Translations under genes and position numbers: made by a program
Origin: Armigeres subalbatus
Lineage: Eukaryota > Arthropoda > Insecta > Diptera > Culicidae
Length of the DNA stretch: 64,000 bases
Direction of reading: 5' to 3'
Assembly: GCF_024139115.2 (NCBI RefSeq)
Contig: NC_085140.1
Location: 418,884,283-418,948,282, forward strand
Notes under the pieces: generated by a model
What the model was told of the DNA's origin: nothing
The model's database searches: none
Seen by the model: the letters and a program-made list of their open reading frames with translations, nothing else
Part shown: one piece after another, positions 1 through 11,505 of the stretch
Numbering within the stretch: the first letter of the stretch is position 1
Layout: each line of letters starts with the position of its first letter

Positions 1-1720
1 AATTGAGTAACCTCAATAGCGTATCTGCAACGAGATTCCACAAAAGTGGAGATAATACTCCCCCTTGAGGTCATCCGCAGACACTTAATTTCCTAATCGC
101 TGTTTGACGTAATGTCGAGTAGAGATGTCGATTTTTAAGCATCTGGTGAATCCATTTGGTTATTATATAAGGGAGCCCATGACAGCGTGCGGCTTCCAAC
201 ATTGCATCGAAAGACACGTTGTCGAAAGCACCTTCAATATCTAAGAAAGCACCCAAGCACGATTGCTTCTGAGCGAATGCTTTCTCGATATCGTACACAA
301 CCTTGTGTAGAAGAGTCACGGTGGACTTTCCAGAATGGTAAGCATGTTGATTAACATGAAGAGGCATGTTTGCCAAACAGTTATCACGAATGTGATGATC
401 GATAATACGTTCTAAGCATTTCAGAAGAAATGAGGTCAGACTGATGGGTCTAAAACTCTTTGCTTCTTCATATGAAGCACGTCCTCCTTTTGGGATAAAC
501 TTTACAGTGAAATCCCGCCAGGATATGGGAATATACCCAGCAGCAAAACTGCATACTAAAAGTTTTTTTCAAAACATGTTTGATATGCTCAAAACCTCTC
601 TGAAGTAGAACGGGATAAATCCCATCCTCCCCTGGAGATTTGTAGGGAGCAAAACTGTTAAGTGCCCACTGCCCATTGAATCGATTCAGTAGTTATAATT
701 CTATATGCTTGAGCCCAAGCCCCCTAGCTACATGAAAAGACATCAGGATCATCCGAAGATGTTATATCGACACATCCAGGGAAGTGCGTAACAAATAAGT
801 CCATTTGGCTTGCGAATTTCGCCAACTTGGAAATCCATGGATCTTGCAAGAATTGTATTCAATCAACTAGCATCACTCAAACATTTACACAAAGGTTTTT
901 TCCAGCCGGATCGTTCAGCAGATCGTAGAGCCTTCTTTCAAGCTTTGCGAGCCAACTGGAAAGAATCCGTCCCTGCTGAATGGCATCTGTTCCAACTGCT
1001 TCTACTCTGCTTCCTTAGCTTAGCCAAATCGGAATTCCACCAAGGGGTTCCTCTTGAGGTTTTTACAGAACGCAAAGGGCAAGCTTCTTCGAAAGCTTCC
1101 ACGATGTGCAACGTTGTAGTATCAACTGCATCATCCAAGTCGGTAGGAGTTTCTATAGAAGGTAGATATCCATGAAATTTGGTAGAGAGCAACTCTGTGT
1201 AAAGATAAACTGGGATCTAAAACGCAAGGACTGCGAAGTAACATTCAAATGATCAAAGTAGTTGCAGCGATGGTCAGATATCGATTCCTCAGCTGACACA
1301 TGCCAATTCGTCAACTCGTAACTGATTCTATTGGAGCAAAGGGTTATGTCTAACACATCTGCTCTATTAGATACCATAAAGGTTGGGCGATTGCCTATGT
1401 TAAGTAAACTAAGTTCGGTACTACTTAAGTATTCCATCAAGCTGGAGCCTCTCAGATTGATATCCGAGCTACCCCAGCATCACTGCCGACAATTAGCGGA
1501 AGGCCTTTTTTAGTGCAATATATGACAACTCGTTTGAAAGCATCCGTAGGGGATGGTTCGTCATGTGGTAAATAGACGTATTTCCTGACTGGTTCCGCCA
1601 GTTGCATCAATTGTTACAACACATACATCTCTGGTTGTTAGTTCAGAGATAAGTGTAGCAACGATAGCATTGTTAACAGCATTGATCGAGAGATTACCAT
1701 TTCTTTACTGAAAGCAGCAG
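1..1720 (-). mobile_element. LOA/R1-group non-LTR retrotransposon remnant (endonuclease plus RT)
   Basis: Decayed minus-strand LINE, cut by the left window edge. Reading leftwards from about 1620 there is an APE-type endonuclease: YLPHDEPSPTDAFKR, then LPLIVGSDA, NLRGSSLMEYLS, and the ISDHR motif near 1260. A linker follows (about 1190-690). The reverse transcriptase fragment at 376-71 has HAYHSGKST and GAFLDIEGAFDN, the RT motif-A block of LOA/R1/Loner-type elements. Frames shift and stops occur between blocks, so it is a pseudo-element. The family assignment rests on recalled motif patterns, not a search. Confidence 0.8.
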
Positions 1721-2640
1721 AAACCGGGTTCACTAGGTTACCTAGGTAGAAGCTACCCTTGCGATAATAGAATTCCTGACCAAAGCCACTCGGGATTTCC
1801 CATTTTGCATAAGTCAACGAAGATTAATCGTTTCTGTTCTTTTATGCTGTAGATTGATTTGAGCTATATTAACTGAAGCCATTGGTTAATTAAGAGAATG
1901 CACTCCACAACTTCAGCATTAATATGAACAGCAACGATGAAACCAAATTGGTATCTTATCAAGAAAGTCAAAGACGAACCACAGAGTACAATGTGTATAA
2001 CGCATGAAGCTAATCCATATAGGTGACAATTTGTTGAAAAACTAAATAAAAACATGCTCATAATCCCACCTTTATGTTCTGTTGTCAACTCTCAAGGTGG
2101 CCGAACAGCCGGGTCCTTTCGACTGGGAATCCTGTCCCATTGTTTGCTATTGAAAATTGGCCAGATTTGACTATGGGATCAGAAGCTATGGCTAAAATAC
2201 TTTTTTTTTTGAACCCAAAACACGCTAAAATACTTATTTATATTTTTATATTTATATATTTTATATATTTTGAAAAGTCGGAATTACATAGTCCTGGAAC
2301 TTCTTCAAAATTCAATTACTATATGAAATACTGATACCAATATAGAACAGTGGACACTGCACGCACAAATCTCTTTCTCTTTCGTGCTTAATCAAAGTTA
2401 AAAAAAAACAACAAGGCCCGTAAATGTCAGTCTTGATATTTAGTGGCCTTGTTGTTTTCTAATTTCTTTGTCAGCCAGTCAGAAAAAACATATAGCAGTC
2501 CCTATTCGATCAAGAATCTCATGATCAGAGCTTTAAGATGAAGCTGTACAGAATCCAAATCATTTTCACCTCGCATTTTCAAAGGCCCCAATCTCAACAA
2601 ACAGTAAAGACCCCAATCTCAGCAAAATAATTGTGGTGGA
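1721..2640. other. intergenic, AT-rich, with a dispersed repeat at about 2090-2240
   Basis: No gene seen. The stretch around 2130-2210 (CCCATTGTTTGCTATT ... GGGATCAGAAGCTATGGC) resembles the repeats at 27725-27800 and 27940-27980. 2225-2270 is an AT simple-sequence run. Confidence 0.5.
2408..2456. repeat. short inverted repeat around ACAACAAGGCC
   Basis: Arms AACAACAAGGCC and GGCCTTGTTGTT flank a loop of about 25 bp. The right half and its GTTTTCTAATTTCT flank recur in the MITE at 37364-37470, which also shares the upstream CTTTCTCTTTCG-type context, so this is probably a diverged copy. Confidence 0.5.
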
Positions 2641-2649
2641 ATTGAATAG

Positions 2650-2700
2650 AAACTCGCCTTAGGACAGTTGAAGATATTCCATAAAGAGCTTGAATAATTT
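2650..2700 (+). repeat. 3' fragment of the hammerhead-bearing repeat family
   Basis: The ACTCGCCTTAGGACAGTTGA and ATTCCATAAAGAGCTTGAATA segments match the trailing part of the elements at 26305-26505 and 49905-50095 with point changes. No ribozyme core remains. Confidence 0.5.
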
Positions 2701-2844
2701 ATCTTAGAATATCTGTTGTATTTTTATTTTAGCTTTGCTGCATTACAGCAATCGTGAAACAAAAAATGACAGTTGCTCGTTGCTTCATTCCTGAAAGTGG
2801 AGCCCTTGAAAACGCGAGGTCGAATAAAATTGGATTCCGAAAAG

Positions 2845-2912
2845 TTCATCCTTAAATATTTCATTATTTGTGGTGAAGTCCATCGTTAAATATTTCATTA
2901 TTTGTGGTGAAG
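2845..2912. repeat. two-copy tandem repeat, 34-bp unit
   Basis: Two nearly identical 34-bp units (core TTAAATATTTCATTATTTGT) lie head to tail. Confidence 0.85.
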
Positions 2913-3002
2913 TCCATCGACCTTCTTTGTCACTTCGTAACGTAACATAACATATTCGGGTCAGCACTGCCAATTTCCGAATGATTATAAGCTACGAAAT
3001 TG

Positions 3003-3240
3003 GTGCTGTATTTCTCTGTTTTGCGATGAGATGAATATATGTTCAGTGAGATGTAGCCTCATGATATACGAATGCAGAAATGGCAAATTTGGCTTTGAAA
3101 CCTCGCTGTTAATAACTGTGGAAGTGCCTAATGAACACTAAGCTGCGAGGCGGCAATGTCCAAATGAGGGATGTAATGCCAATGAAGAAGAAGAAGAAGA
3201 AATGGAAAACGGAACAGTTCCCCTATTTTAATCTTAGATG
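3003..3240 (+). repeat. GATGAGATGAATATATGTTCAG dispersed repeat, interrupted by a SINE
   Basis: Sequence running from GCTGTATTTCTCTG to GGAACAGTTCCCCTAT. It recurs uninterrupted at 49565-49655 and, in reverse, at 21077-21300. Here 3054-3201 is an inserted SINE tail. Confidence 0.75.
3054..3201 (+). mobile_element. 5'-truncated tRNA-derived SINE (3' half with GAA tail)
   Basis: Matches the 3' half of the SINEs at 50187-50475 and 27292-27582: TAGCCTCATGATATACGAAT, then AACACTAAGCTGCGAGGCGG, then ATGTAATGCCAAT and a (GAA)n tail. The tRNA-like head is missing, as expected for 5' truncation during target-primed reverse transcription. Comparison with the empty site at 49565-49655 fixes both junctions, with GATGG/AATGG-like sequence at each side. 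Confidence 0.85.
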
Positions 3241-3813
3241 TTAGGTTACACGAATACACATTTGACGATCAATTAATCTGAAAGAAGTAGCTAACCCAGC
3301 TAGAGAAATTTTGTAAATTAACGTTTATTTTGATGCACATATTTGAAACACAAAAAAAACGCAAAAAAACGACCGCGCTGTAATTATAATCTTAAACAGT
3401 TTAAAACTGCACAATCGTTTAAATAAAACAGATTTAATTGAATTCAAATAAATATTAAATTAAATTAACATCGAATACAGCTGATTTTTACATTAGAGGC
3501 CATTCACAACGTTCGTCACGCTTTTGCTTTTGGAGGAATGGGGGTTTTCGAGCATCGTAACGATTCATACTAAATTATAGAGGTTTAAAACTAAAGGTAA
3601 GACAAAGAGGGAGAGGGATGTGTTGAAAATCATAAATTTTGTATGACGTACTTTATACATGTTATTTAATTTTCATTATTTTTTCTGTGTAGTTGCAGTT
3701 CATTCAGGTTTGAAATAACAACAACTTCAATTCATGTATTTGTAAATGAAAAAAATCCAAAATATTTTTATCTACGAATAGTGTGCAAAACATCTTTCGC
3801 GAACTTGACTTAC

Positions 3814-4015
3814 CTCCCGGGGCAAAGTTTTTCAGCATCTCAAACACGCCCGGTCCGGGAATTTTGCTATAAGGCAGGGCACTGTCCCATTCCTGATCGC
3901 GGACATCGTCCACTGCCGTAGCGCTTTCGGTTGTTGCAGCCTGGGCCAGGCTACTGCGGAATCGAACCGAACTGACCACAAGAGAATTGTTTACCTTCAC
4001 CGCCTGGCGCAGCAT
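3814..4015 (-). CDS. CYP12: CYP12-family mitochondrial P450, first exon only
   Basis: Start ATG at 4015; exon of 67 codons plus one base, ending at a strong GTAAGT donor just below 3814. The N-terminus (MLRQAVKVNNSLVVSSVRF) is basic, serine-rich and free of acidic residues, typical of a mitochondrial presequence. It is followed by the CYP12 start-of-domain block W-x-x-ALPYSKIPGPG and NFAPGG. The exon ends in phase 1 inside the same PGG glycine codon as exon 1 of the complete gene at 21875-23959, with clear residue similarity (PYSKIPxP, NFxPGG). Family role: class I P450 of the inner mitochondrial membrane receiving electrons from adrenodoxin; insect CYP12s are mostly linked to xenobiotic metabolism. 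No second exon was recognised down to position 1, so the gene either continues left of the window past the LINE or is a detached fragment. Confidence 0.8.
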
Positions 4016-5470
4016 GTTTGCGTTTAACTTAAGGAACGTTTTCCAACCGGACTAACTTGGAGTGATGAACGTTTGCAAATGAAATTATCCGGCGCACGGC
4101 CATTTAATATCTCCCTGTGCGAAGTTGTGGAATAACCACGCTTGATTAGGTGTGATTTAGGTTATCAGCTATGTCGGTCAAACTGATATGGATCCAGGAG
4201 CATTGATAATACATACCAAGATATCTGCCTGCCAGTGGGAACTCTATCACAAACAAACTAAGGTGAATCTAGATTTTAGACCTTTACCGAAAATTTATTA
4301 CTCTTAGATTAAAAGGTTAGTGATCGCAAATTTCAAATTCACTACACTTTGCCGTGCCCATCTTTACCGCACCTAGGAAGCAAAAAGGAAGTTTTGGTCT
4401 AGTAGTTACGTAATGAGAGGGCCCCAACTCAGCAACTTCGTTTCAAGTACCACGGAGTTAGATATTGCTGTAAAGTGACGTTTTCAATTATCAATCATCC
4501 AGCCCTTCATCACCCTCCTCCAAAGTTCGCTCGTCAAACTTTATCATAAAACACTAGCCACATCCCTCTTAGAGCGTGACATAATTGATGCATGACCCAA
4601 AAACGACATTTAGTGCGGTATTACTAGGTCAACAACATAATGAAAATGAAACTAGCATATAAGTGTTTTCATGGAACCTAGGTGTCTCTCATGTATTTTG
4701 GGGTAGTTGTATCCATTATTATTATTTTTAATATTCAATGAAATTAAGTCGGAACATACAGACATTTGCTCAGTAGTCAAGGTATGTATATGGGTAGGGT
4801 ACATAACACTATGAGTTTCCATAAGAAGTCTTTGGAGTGCAATGATAGCCTTTGCGTACAATTTTGTTGTATAAGAAAAGCAAAAAACAAGTTTCCCATA
4901 CTATCGAAACAAAATCGTATATCTCCGTATCCGTGGGGTCAAATCCAGTGCGGGGTGGTCGAATCCAGTACAAATCACTTTCTGTCGTGTAACCGCATTG
5001 TATTCCAAAAATGGTAATTTGGATTAATCGATGGACATAAAGCATAAGGGGTGAAATAAGTGCGCTTTATTATACAAAACATTTTTTTAGATAGAAATCA
5101 ATGCAATGATTAACATTAGTATTAAATACCGCATAGAACTGTTCTTAAGATTTTCCACAATTTGTTTTAATATTGCAAAAACCATCATCGTTAATACAAA
5201 AGGGATTACAAAGAATGATTTTATGTTTGTTATAGCCTGTTTAAATTCCAAAGTTTATCAGGATCCGGTTTTAAGCTTCTTAGTAAGCTTGTTTACAAAA
5301 CATCTTTCTTTTCACTCTCACTCATGAGTCATCAGATCAGATTTTCAATCGTGGATCTGCTTGCGATATATGCAGCTTTTTAAAGAAGTTTTGCAGGATC
5401 CCCAGTTAAACCCCACCACACGCAAGGTAGACCCTACCACAAGCAGGTCGCATCCCCGCACTCTTGCTTC
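4016..5470. other. upstream region of the CYP12 exon and intergenic sequence
   Basis: No further coding sequence recognised. A proximal promoter for the minus-strand exon would lie at about 4016-4200; no convincing TATA box was found. The short open frames at 4652-5327 show no family signature. Confidence 0.4.
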
Positions 5471-5471
5471 T

Positions 5472-5548
5472 CTAGCTGATGTCAAAATGGCAACAGTACC
5501 CTGCCTACACTACCAGCTAAGTACAAAACCCTTCACTAGCGGTCGACA
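5472..5548 (-). mobile_element. short 5'-end fragment of the RTE-like LINE family seen at 14950-17880
   Basis: CTAGCTGATGTCA through ACTACCAGCTAAGTACAAAAC matches 17797-17872, the 5' leader of the minus-strand LINE. It abuts a different LINE at 5549. Confidence 0.6.
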
Positions 5549-6530
5549 GTGTACCGTTCTCAAAGTTCTATGCAAAGCTATCCTAGCCCAGATACAGGAG
5601 AAGATCGATGCGACTCTCCGGCAGCAGCAGGCCGGATTCCGTGCCGGAAGATCCTGTGCGGACCATATTGCCACGCTCCCTTTAATTCATCGATTACAAA
5701 AAAAAAACCTTTCGACCGTCTGAATCACGAAAATATGTGGGGCGCACTGAGACGCAGTAAAGTAGACGTGCACAATGGGGTCTTGTCCGACCCTGTCCGG
5801 CTCATAGCTGGTTTGAGGCAAGGATGTATTCTATCACCGTTACTGTTCCTCATCGTAATCGACGAGATTCTGGTAGGTTGCCGAGCGCTCCTCTTCGGCA
5901 GGTTTAGTCATCAACGCCAACAAAACCAAATCGTTGGATGTAACCACGGTGACCCCTTCCAGTTTCACAGTAGCATGGCAATCAGTGGAGAACGTTGAAA
6001 GCTTCCAATATCTTGGAAGCCAAATGGCGTCAGACGGCGGTATTAAGATCGACATAGGCAGAAGCTTAAGAAATAAAATACGAATTTTCAACTCTAACAT
6101 GAAATCTGTGCTGAACGCTTGCGAAACACGATGTGTATCAGTGGAGAACACTCAACGGCTGCAGATGTTCATCAACAGATGCCTGCGGTACATAATTCGG
6201 GCCTGGTTGCCTCACAACTGGATCTCAAACAACGATCTCCATCGTCGTTGTCACCAGAGGCCGATAACAACAGAAATTCGGGATCGAAAGCGGGGCTGAG
6301 TCGGTCACACTCTACGTAGGGGCGGAATCGAAATCTGTAAACAAGCATTAGACTGGAACCCAGCGGGACATCGCAGCAGAGGCAGACCCAGAGGCTCATG
6401 GTGGCGAAGCCTCAATAAAGAAATAAAAGAAGTCAACCGAAATCTAACCTGGCAACAGGTTAAAACGATAGCTGGACATCTTTCAAGTCGGTTTTTTGCA
6501 CCACCGGTGGTGTACATGACCCATAAATAA
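5549..6530 (+). mobile_element. RTE-like LINE remnant with an internal deletion
   Basis: Plus-strand reverse transcriptase debris. In order: RT fingers (LCKAILAQIQEKIDATLRQQ, AGFRAGRSCADHIATL), a frameshift, palm residues (FDRLNHENMWGALRR), then RQGCILSPLLFLIVIDEI. The FADD catalytic block is deleted. The C-terminal region follows: FTVAWQSVENVESFQYLGSQ, CVSVENTQRLQMFINRCLRY, NWISNNDLHRRCHQRPI, and further on GHRSRGRPRGSWWRSLNKEI. Multiple frameshifts and loss of the catalytic aspartates make it inactive. A 3' fragment of the same family lies at 46355-46800 on the minus strand. Confidence 0.85.
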
Positions 6531-7918
6531 GTAAAGAGCAATGTGAGATCCCCATTCCCAGATGGCAATCCGCAATTTCGTTTTTTTCTTCCGCATGGAG
6601 CAAAAGAAAGCAAAGATAAATAATTCCATCGCCCGCTCTCGGCAATGTGTATAAAAGGAATGGATATACCGTCTATTATTCCATGAGACCAATCTTAGGA
6701 TAAGCCACCGATTCAGAATCTCACACCATTTCGAAATAAATCTAGTAGACACCAATAAGGTACTTACTTTTCAACACTACGAACGAATAAAACGTGACCT
6801 AGTTTATAGAATACATAATAGAGTTCAAACAAAATAGGTTTGTTGTTAATTACAAACTAGTCATCAGACGAAATGGCTTACAATGCCCCTTATGTCCCTA
6901 CATTTTGTTATCTACGAAAAAGTCAACTGAACCCTTATCATACAAAACAATAAATGATAACATTGGAAAACAACTAATAAGCATGATTTGCATTTTACCA
7001 CAGCATCGCAACTTTATGAATGAAATTTCCATACATAAAAGCAAATATAAATTGTATTCATTAAAATGGCACACTTTTATTTTAAATTTAAGTAGTTTAG
7101 TTTCTTTTAAATAATGTAATACATTATGTGTGAAAAACGCAATTTAACATTTAACAATATTTAATTTGTTGTCGAGCACCTTTCACGACATCTGAACAAT
7201 AAGGCTGCAAGTCTCTCTAATAAAGAAACAAAAACATTTGAGCAAATGTAACTACCTACCTACTCGGTTTGAACAGCACAACGGGATAATGCAATCCATA
7301 TCGACATAACGTGTATAATTACAAATCTGCCCAAATAAAAAGAAATATTTACAGCTATCTGCCATCCATGATCGCCATTATTTTAAAATTGAGTAATTTG
7401 AAATACATTGCATCGCTCTGATACATTGCATTATAAACGGGAGTCCGCATGATTCATCTTTATTCACTTGCTATTCAAAATCTAATAGCTTACAGTGCAA
7501 AAATTATCTAGCTAAAACCATCAGTGTTTATTTTATCCTCATCTGATGACCAACAATTCGACTTGATTATATATTTCCCTTCATGGTGAGTCTGAAATCC
7601 ACAAGATTCAAAGGTTGATGTTTGTTTTCATTTTTCTTATATCCGTTATCAGAACGCACGCGGTTGATGCATGATAGCGTGAATGAATTGCAGAAATTAT
7701 CGCTCTCCGTTATTTTGTGAACATCGTACCGTACTGCACATGGGGCAGGATTTTTACGACTGATACAACCTGTCAAATACCCCCGCCCCCTTTTGGATGA
7801 TACGTCTAATATTTTGGCGAATTAAAACGTCCTAGCGGCACTAACCTACAATGTACCACGCGCCTCCACGCACTGTTCATAGCAGAATATATTATGTGTT
7901 GTATCCTAAAAGCTTCTA
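6531..7918. other. intergenic, AT-rich; LINE-type tail motif near 7205
   Basis: Nothing coding recognised. GCTGCAAGTCTCTCTAATAA at 7205 resembles the tail GGCTGAAAGTCTCCCTAATA at 36297, probably the 3' end of a transposon family. Confidence 0.4.
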
Positions 7919-8275
7919 GGACGAGCTCGGTGGTCTAGTGGCTATCGCTTCTGCCTTATAAGCAGGAGGTCGTGGGTTCAATTCCAGGCTCGTCCCTTTC
8001 CTACTTTGTATTTCTATCTTAGTTCTTCTGTGTTTCACGTTTCTACCAAAACGATTCCTACTATTATAACCTTCCAGAAAATCCCAAAACCTCCCGTGGC
8101 ACCTATGAGAGGTCGTAGAGTTCTCTGCATCTTTCTTAAGTAGGTGTCCAACAAACCATCCTTCCCCTTCCTCAGCATTCGCAAGGACGTGACAGATCTT
8201 GACTATTGGAGAGTGCATTGCTTCCATCTAAGAGATAGTGATTAGTCCCAAATCAATATCTGTTAAAGAACCAAA
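7919..8275 (+). mobile_element. tRNA-derived SINE with tRNA-Ile-like head
   Basis: 7919-7995 can be folded like a tRNA: a perfect 7-bp acceptor stem (GGACGAG/CTCGTCC), A box TGGTCTAGTGG, a loop CTTATAA with anticodon TAT, and B box GGTTCAATTCC. The T stem is mismatched in at least two pairs and there is no intron (eukaryotic tRNA-Ile-UAU normally has one). An unrelated body follows, then GAACC and A9 at about 8270-8280. I read this as a polymerase III SINE head. The minus-strand element at 28562-28918 is a diverged relative. Confidence 0.7.
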
Positions 8276-8390
8276 AAAAAATATTAAATTTAGAATTTGC
8301 TTGTACAAAGCACGTTGCCCCTCGATGTACTCGAAACAATTACAAGGGTATTTTTTATATAGTTTCTGCAAAAACGGTATGATAATAGTA

Positions 8391-8519
8391 GTTTGTGCAA
8401 CAAGTTGCAAAAAGATGATTTTTTCAGCACGAGTTGTACGTTTATCCAATGAGGCTTGCCGAGTTGGATAAATACTACGAGTGCTGAAAAAATCGAGTTT
8501 TGCAACGAGTTGCACACGC
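8391..8519. mobile_element. TA-flanked palindromic MITE (TTTTTTCAGCACGAG type)
   Basis: Two arms of about 55 bp: GTTTGTGCAACAAGTTGCAA on the left and its imperfect complement TTGCAACGAGTTGCACAC on the right, with inner arms TTTTTTCAGCACGAG and CGAGTGCTGAAAAAA. TA is present on both sides. Confidence 0.7.
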
Positions 8520-9362
8520 TATTTTTTGCAATGACGAAAAATGGACTTTAATTTGATAAATCTGTACCAAAATTGTTCACAATTGCACACCCAAATTTAC
8601 TCCACATGATCATTCCTGCCAATAAATCATATTGCTGCGGAGAACAATCAAATTCCATGTTACCGTGCCACATTGCATAGTTCGATAAGCCGTGAAGCGA
8701 TAGATGTACTTGCCTTAGGAAATTTTCGATGTTATGCCCACCAAACTATTTAATTTATTACGAAGCACATAGGATACACTATTTGAGCACTTACCCAAGC
8801 TAATTCAGCAAAATATAGTCATGTAAGTACTGTTCTGATGTTGGTTTTTCATTATAGCATCCAAATGAGTGTTATAATGAATATTATGCAACCCATTTGA
8901 GTTGCATAATGTTCATTAAAGCACCCATTTCGTTCGTATGGAAAAGTAGGCCGTTTTATCACTCAAAGACGAACTGTAAACCAGATATTATGTTCAGGAA
9001 TTGCAAAAATGTAATTTTTGCCCCATAAGACCATTTTGTTTGTTTTATTGCATACACGGGAGCACTTTCGAACTCATGTGGACTCGAAACGGCTATTCAA
9101 GTCGGTTAAACGTTCATTATTCTAAGACTACTTAGTGGCATTTTCATTATGCCTTATAGCGATGTTCGATCCATTAATCCTCTAAGCAATTTAATTGAAC
9201 AAGGAGTTGAATAAAGGCAGCATGCAAACAAAAGCAGAAAATCACATTTTCAACATTGGTTGAAAATAAAATACTACCACACTAATTGTGAGAGTGCGTT
9301 GAGGATTTCTCCAAATAACACGCTTACCAGGGATAATGCTAACAAATATATTCTATTACCAA
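8520..9362. other. intergenic, no gene recognised
   Basis: AT-rich. ATTAAAGCACCCATTTC near 8917 resembles GTTAAAGCACCCATCAG inside the MITE at 9363-9708, hinting at another diverged element. Confidence 0.4.
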
Positions 9363-9708
9363 TATAGTCCACTTCGTGAATCCCCATATATTAAGCAAGA
9401 AACAGTACATTATTATACCATCTAACGTCACAAAAGGCAACTTATGGCTGATAATGAAAGCCAAGGGGTGCGATAATTGCAAAAATTGCACTAATTTCAC
9501 ATTTTTCAAAATTTTATTTTCAAATCAGATGTCAAAATAAGGATGTGGGATGATTTCTGGCATATTGTTTCGACATGTTATTCTGCATATTGAATCATAC
9601 GTTAAAGCACCCATCAGAATGTGTCTTCACTACATTGCTTGCCTTTTGTGACATTGCGGCGATACTGCGTTGTCTGTTCAAATCACCCAGAGCCAGAGTG
9701 GACTATAT
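9363..9708. mobile_element. inverted-repeat MITE, TIR TATAGTCCACT
   Basis: Ends ATATAGTCCACT and AGTGGACTATAT are inverted. A second nested inverted pair (GTCACAAAAGGCAA / TTGCCTTTTGTGAC) lies inside. A TA target duplication is likely. Confidence 0.6.
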
Positions 9709-9714
9709 TGTTAA

Positions 9715-9954
9715 TCTATATACATAAAAATGAATTTCTATCTGTCTGAACCTTATAGACTCCGAAACTACTGAAACGATCGGCGTGAGAATTTGTATGC
9801 AGAGGTTTTTGGGGCCGGGGAAGGTTCTTAAGATGGTTCGAGACCCCTCCCTCCTTTGGAAAAATACAAATTGAACAGAAATTTCTGCATAACTCGAGAA
9901 CTAATTAGAGAATAAATCAATTTTAGGTGAAACGAAGTTTGTCGGGTCTGCTAG
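9715..9954 (+). mobile_element. non-autonomous Helitron (HINE)
   Basis: Begins TCTATATACATAAAAATG and ends GTCGGGTCTGCTAG, with A before and T after, as expected for Helitron insertion between A and T with 5'-TC and CTRR-3'. The interior (GACTCCGAAACTACTGAAAC, GAGGTTTTTGGGGCC) matches a widespread arthropod Helitron pattern. Only 240 bp remain and there is no Rep/helicase. Confidence 0.75.
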
Positions 9955-10094
9955 TATACTATATTTAATGCTAACGAATATTCTAATATCTTGTAATTGT
10001 TCGTAGCTTCAGCACGATGTTTAATTATATCCGGTGCCTTAAGTGCCACTTCCGGAATCCGGAATAACACTAGTCGAAGTTGTACAAACTCGTC

Positions 10095-10145
10095 TTATGA
10101 CAAGTGAAGACATTCCACTAAAAAGCTCTAAATAATTGTCTTAAC
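10095..10145 (+). repeat. 3' fragment of the hammerhead-bearing repeat family
   Basis: ACTCGTCTTATGACAAGTGA then CATTCCACTAAAAAGCTC is nearly identical to the trailing part of the 49905-50095 element. No ribozyme core here. Confidence 0.75.
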
Positions 10146-10194
10146 AGTCGAAGTTGTTTTTGCCCGGCTACTTTTCGACTTCTCTTATCAGGGG

Positions 10195-11210
10195 TCACTC
10201 GAACGGTTGCTGGCTGAAACCTAAAATACACAGAAGTGAGAAGAGAGAAGTGAAAAGTCAGAAGCGAGAAGTGAAAAATGCGAACTAAGAAGTGAGAAGT
10301 GAGTAGTGAGAAGTGAGAAATAAGTGAAAAAATTAAAGTGCAAAGTGAGTTGGGGGAAGTAAAAAGTAATAAGTGGAAAATAAAAAGTGAGAAGTGAAAA
10401 GTAGTAAGAAATGAGAAGTCAGAAGAGAGATATGGAAAGTTATGATTGAGGAGTGAAAATTGAAAAATGAGAAATGAGAAATAAATAGAGAGAAGTGAGA
10501 AATTCAAAGTGAGAAGTGAGTAGTGAGAAGTGAGAAGTGAGTAGTGAGAAGTGAGCAGTTAGTAGTGGGAAGTGAGAAGTGAAAAGTGAGAAGTGAGAAG
10601 TTAGTAGTGGGAAGTGAGAAATGAGAAGTGAGAAGAGGGAAGTTAGAAGTTATAAATTCAAAGTGCAAAGTAGTAGTGAGTTGTGAAAAGTTAGAAGTTA
10701 GATGTGAAAAGTAATAAGTGAGAAATAAGAAGTGAGATATAAGAAGTTAAGTATATATCATATTAAAGTATAAATGAGAAGAGGGAATTGAAGTATAAGA
10801 GGTGAGAAGTGCGAAGTAAGAAGTGAGAAATGAGAAGCGGCAAGTTAGATGTTAAAAACTCGAAGTGCGAAGTGAGTAGTGAGAAATGAAAAGTAATAAG
10901 TAAGAAGTGAAAAGTAAGAACTGAAAAGTGAGTAGTGAGATATAAGAAGTTATAAGTGAGAAGGGAGAAGTGAAAATGAAGAAGTGTGAAATGCGAAGCG
11001 AGGTGGGCGAAGTAAGAAATTAATAGTGAGAAGTGTGGAGTGAGGAAAGAGTAGTGAGAAGAGCGAGGTAAGAAGCAAGATGTGCTAAAAGAGAAGTGAG
11101 AAGTAAGTAGTGAAAAGTGAGAAAATAAGGAGTTAGAAGTGAGTTGTGAGAAGGGAGTAGGGAGAAGTGAGAAGTGAAGACCTGCGAAAGAAAAATAAGA
11201 AACGAGAAAT
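10195..11210. repeat. GAAGTGA heptamer minisatellite, about 1 kb
   Basis: Degenerate head-to-tail array of GAAGTGA / GTAGTGA / GAAATGA units, strongly purine-biased on the plus strand. The same unit reappears at 62000-62330. Open frames in it ([13 protein letters not shown] on minus) are repeat artefacts. Confidence 0.9.
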
Positions 11211-11505
11211 AAACACGTTCAACTTTCTGTCCATTCAAGTTAGAGATCAAGTTATGTTGTTACGTTTAGTTTTGTTTAGCTATAATAAGTCACTACATGT
11301 TCGTCAATTAGCTGTAAACACACATGAATTAATCGCCACGCACGCCTAAGCAAAACGCCATTACTCGATTTATCAAATCATAAGGAGTAAATTATGAAAT
11401 TAAACGAAACACGATCTCGTTCAGTGAATTTTGCTCGAAAACCAACCGACATTTTAAATGCGCAATCGCACAGTCCACCCCTGCGATAGGAGGAACGAAA
11501 ACATA

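Noticed and set aside
7919..7995. Functional tRNA-Ile(UAU) gene
   Set aside because: Mismatches in the T stem, lack of the usual intron, and a SINE-like body and A-rich end make a SINE head more likely.
10118..10507. 129-codon minus-strand frame rich in FSLLTSHF
   Set aside because: Artefact of the GAAGTGA minisatellite.
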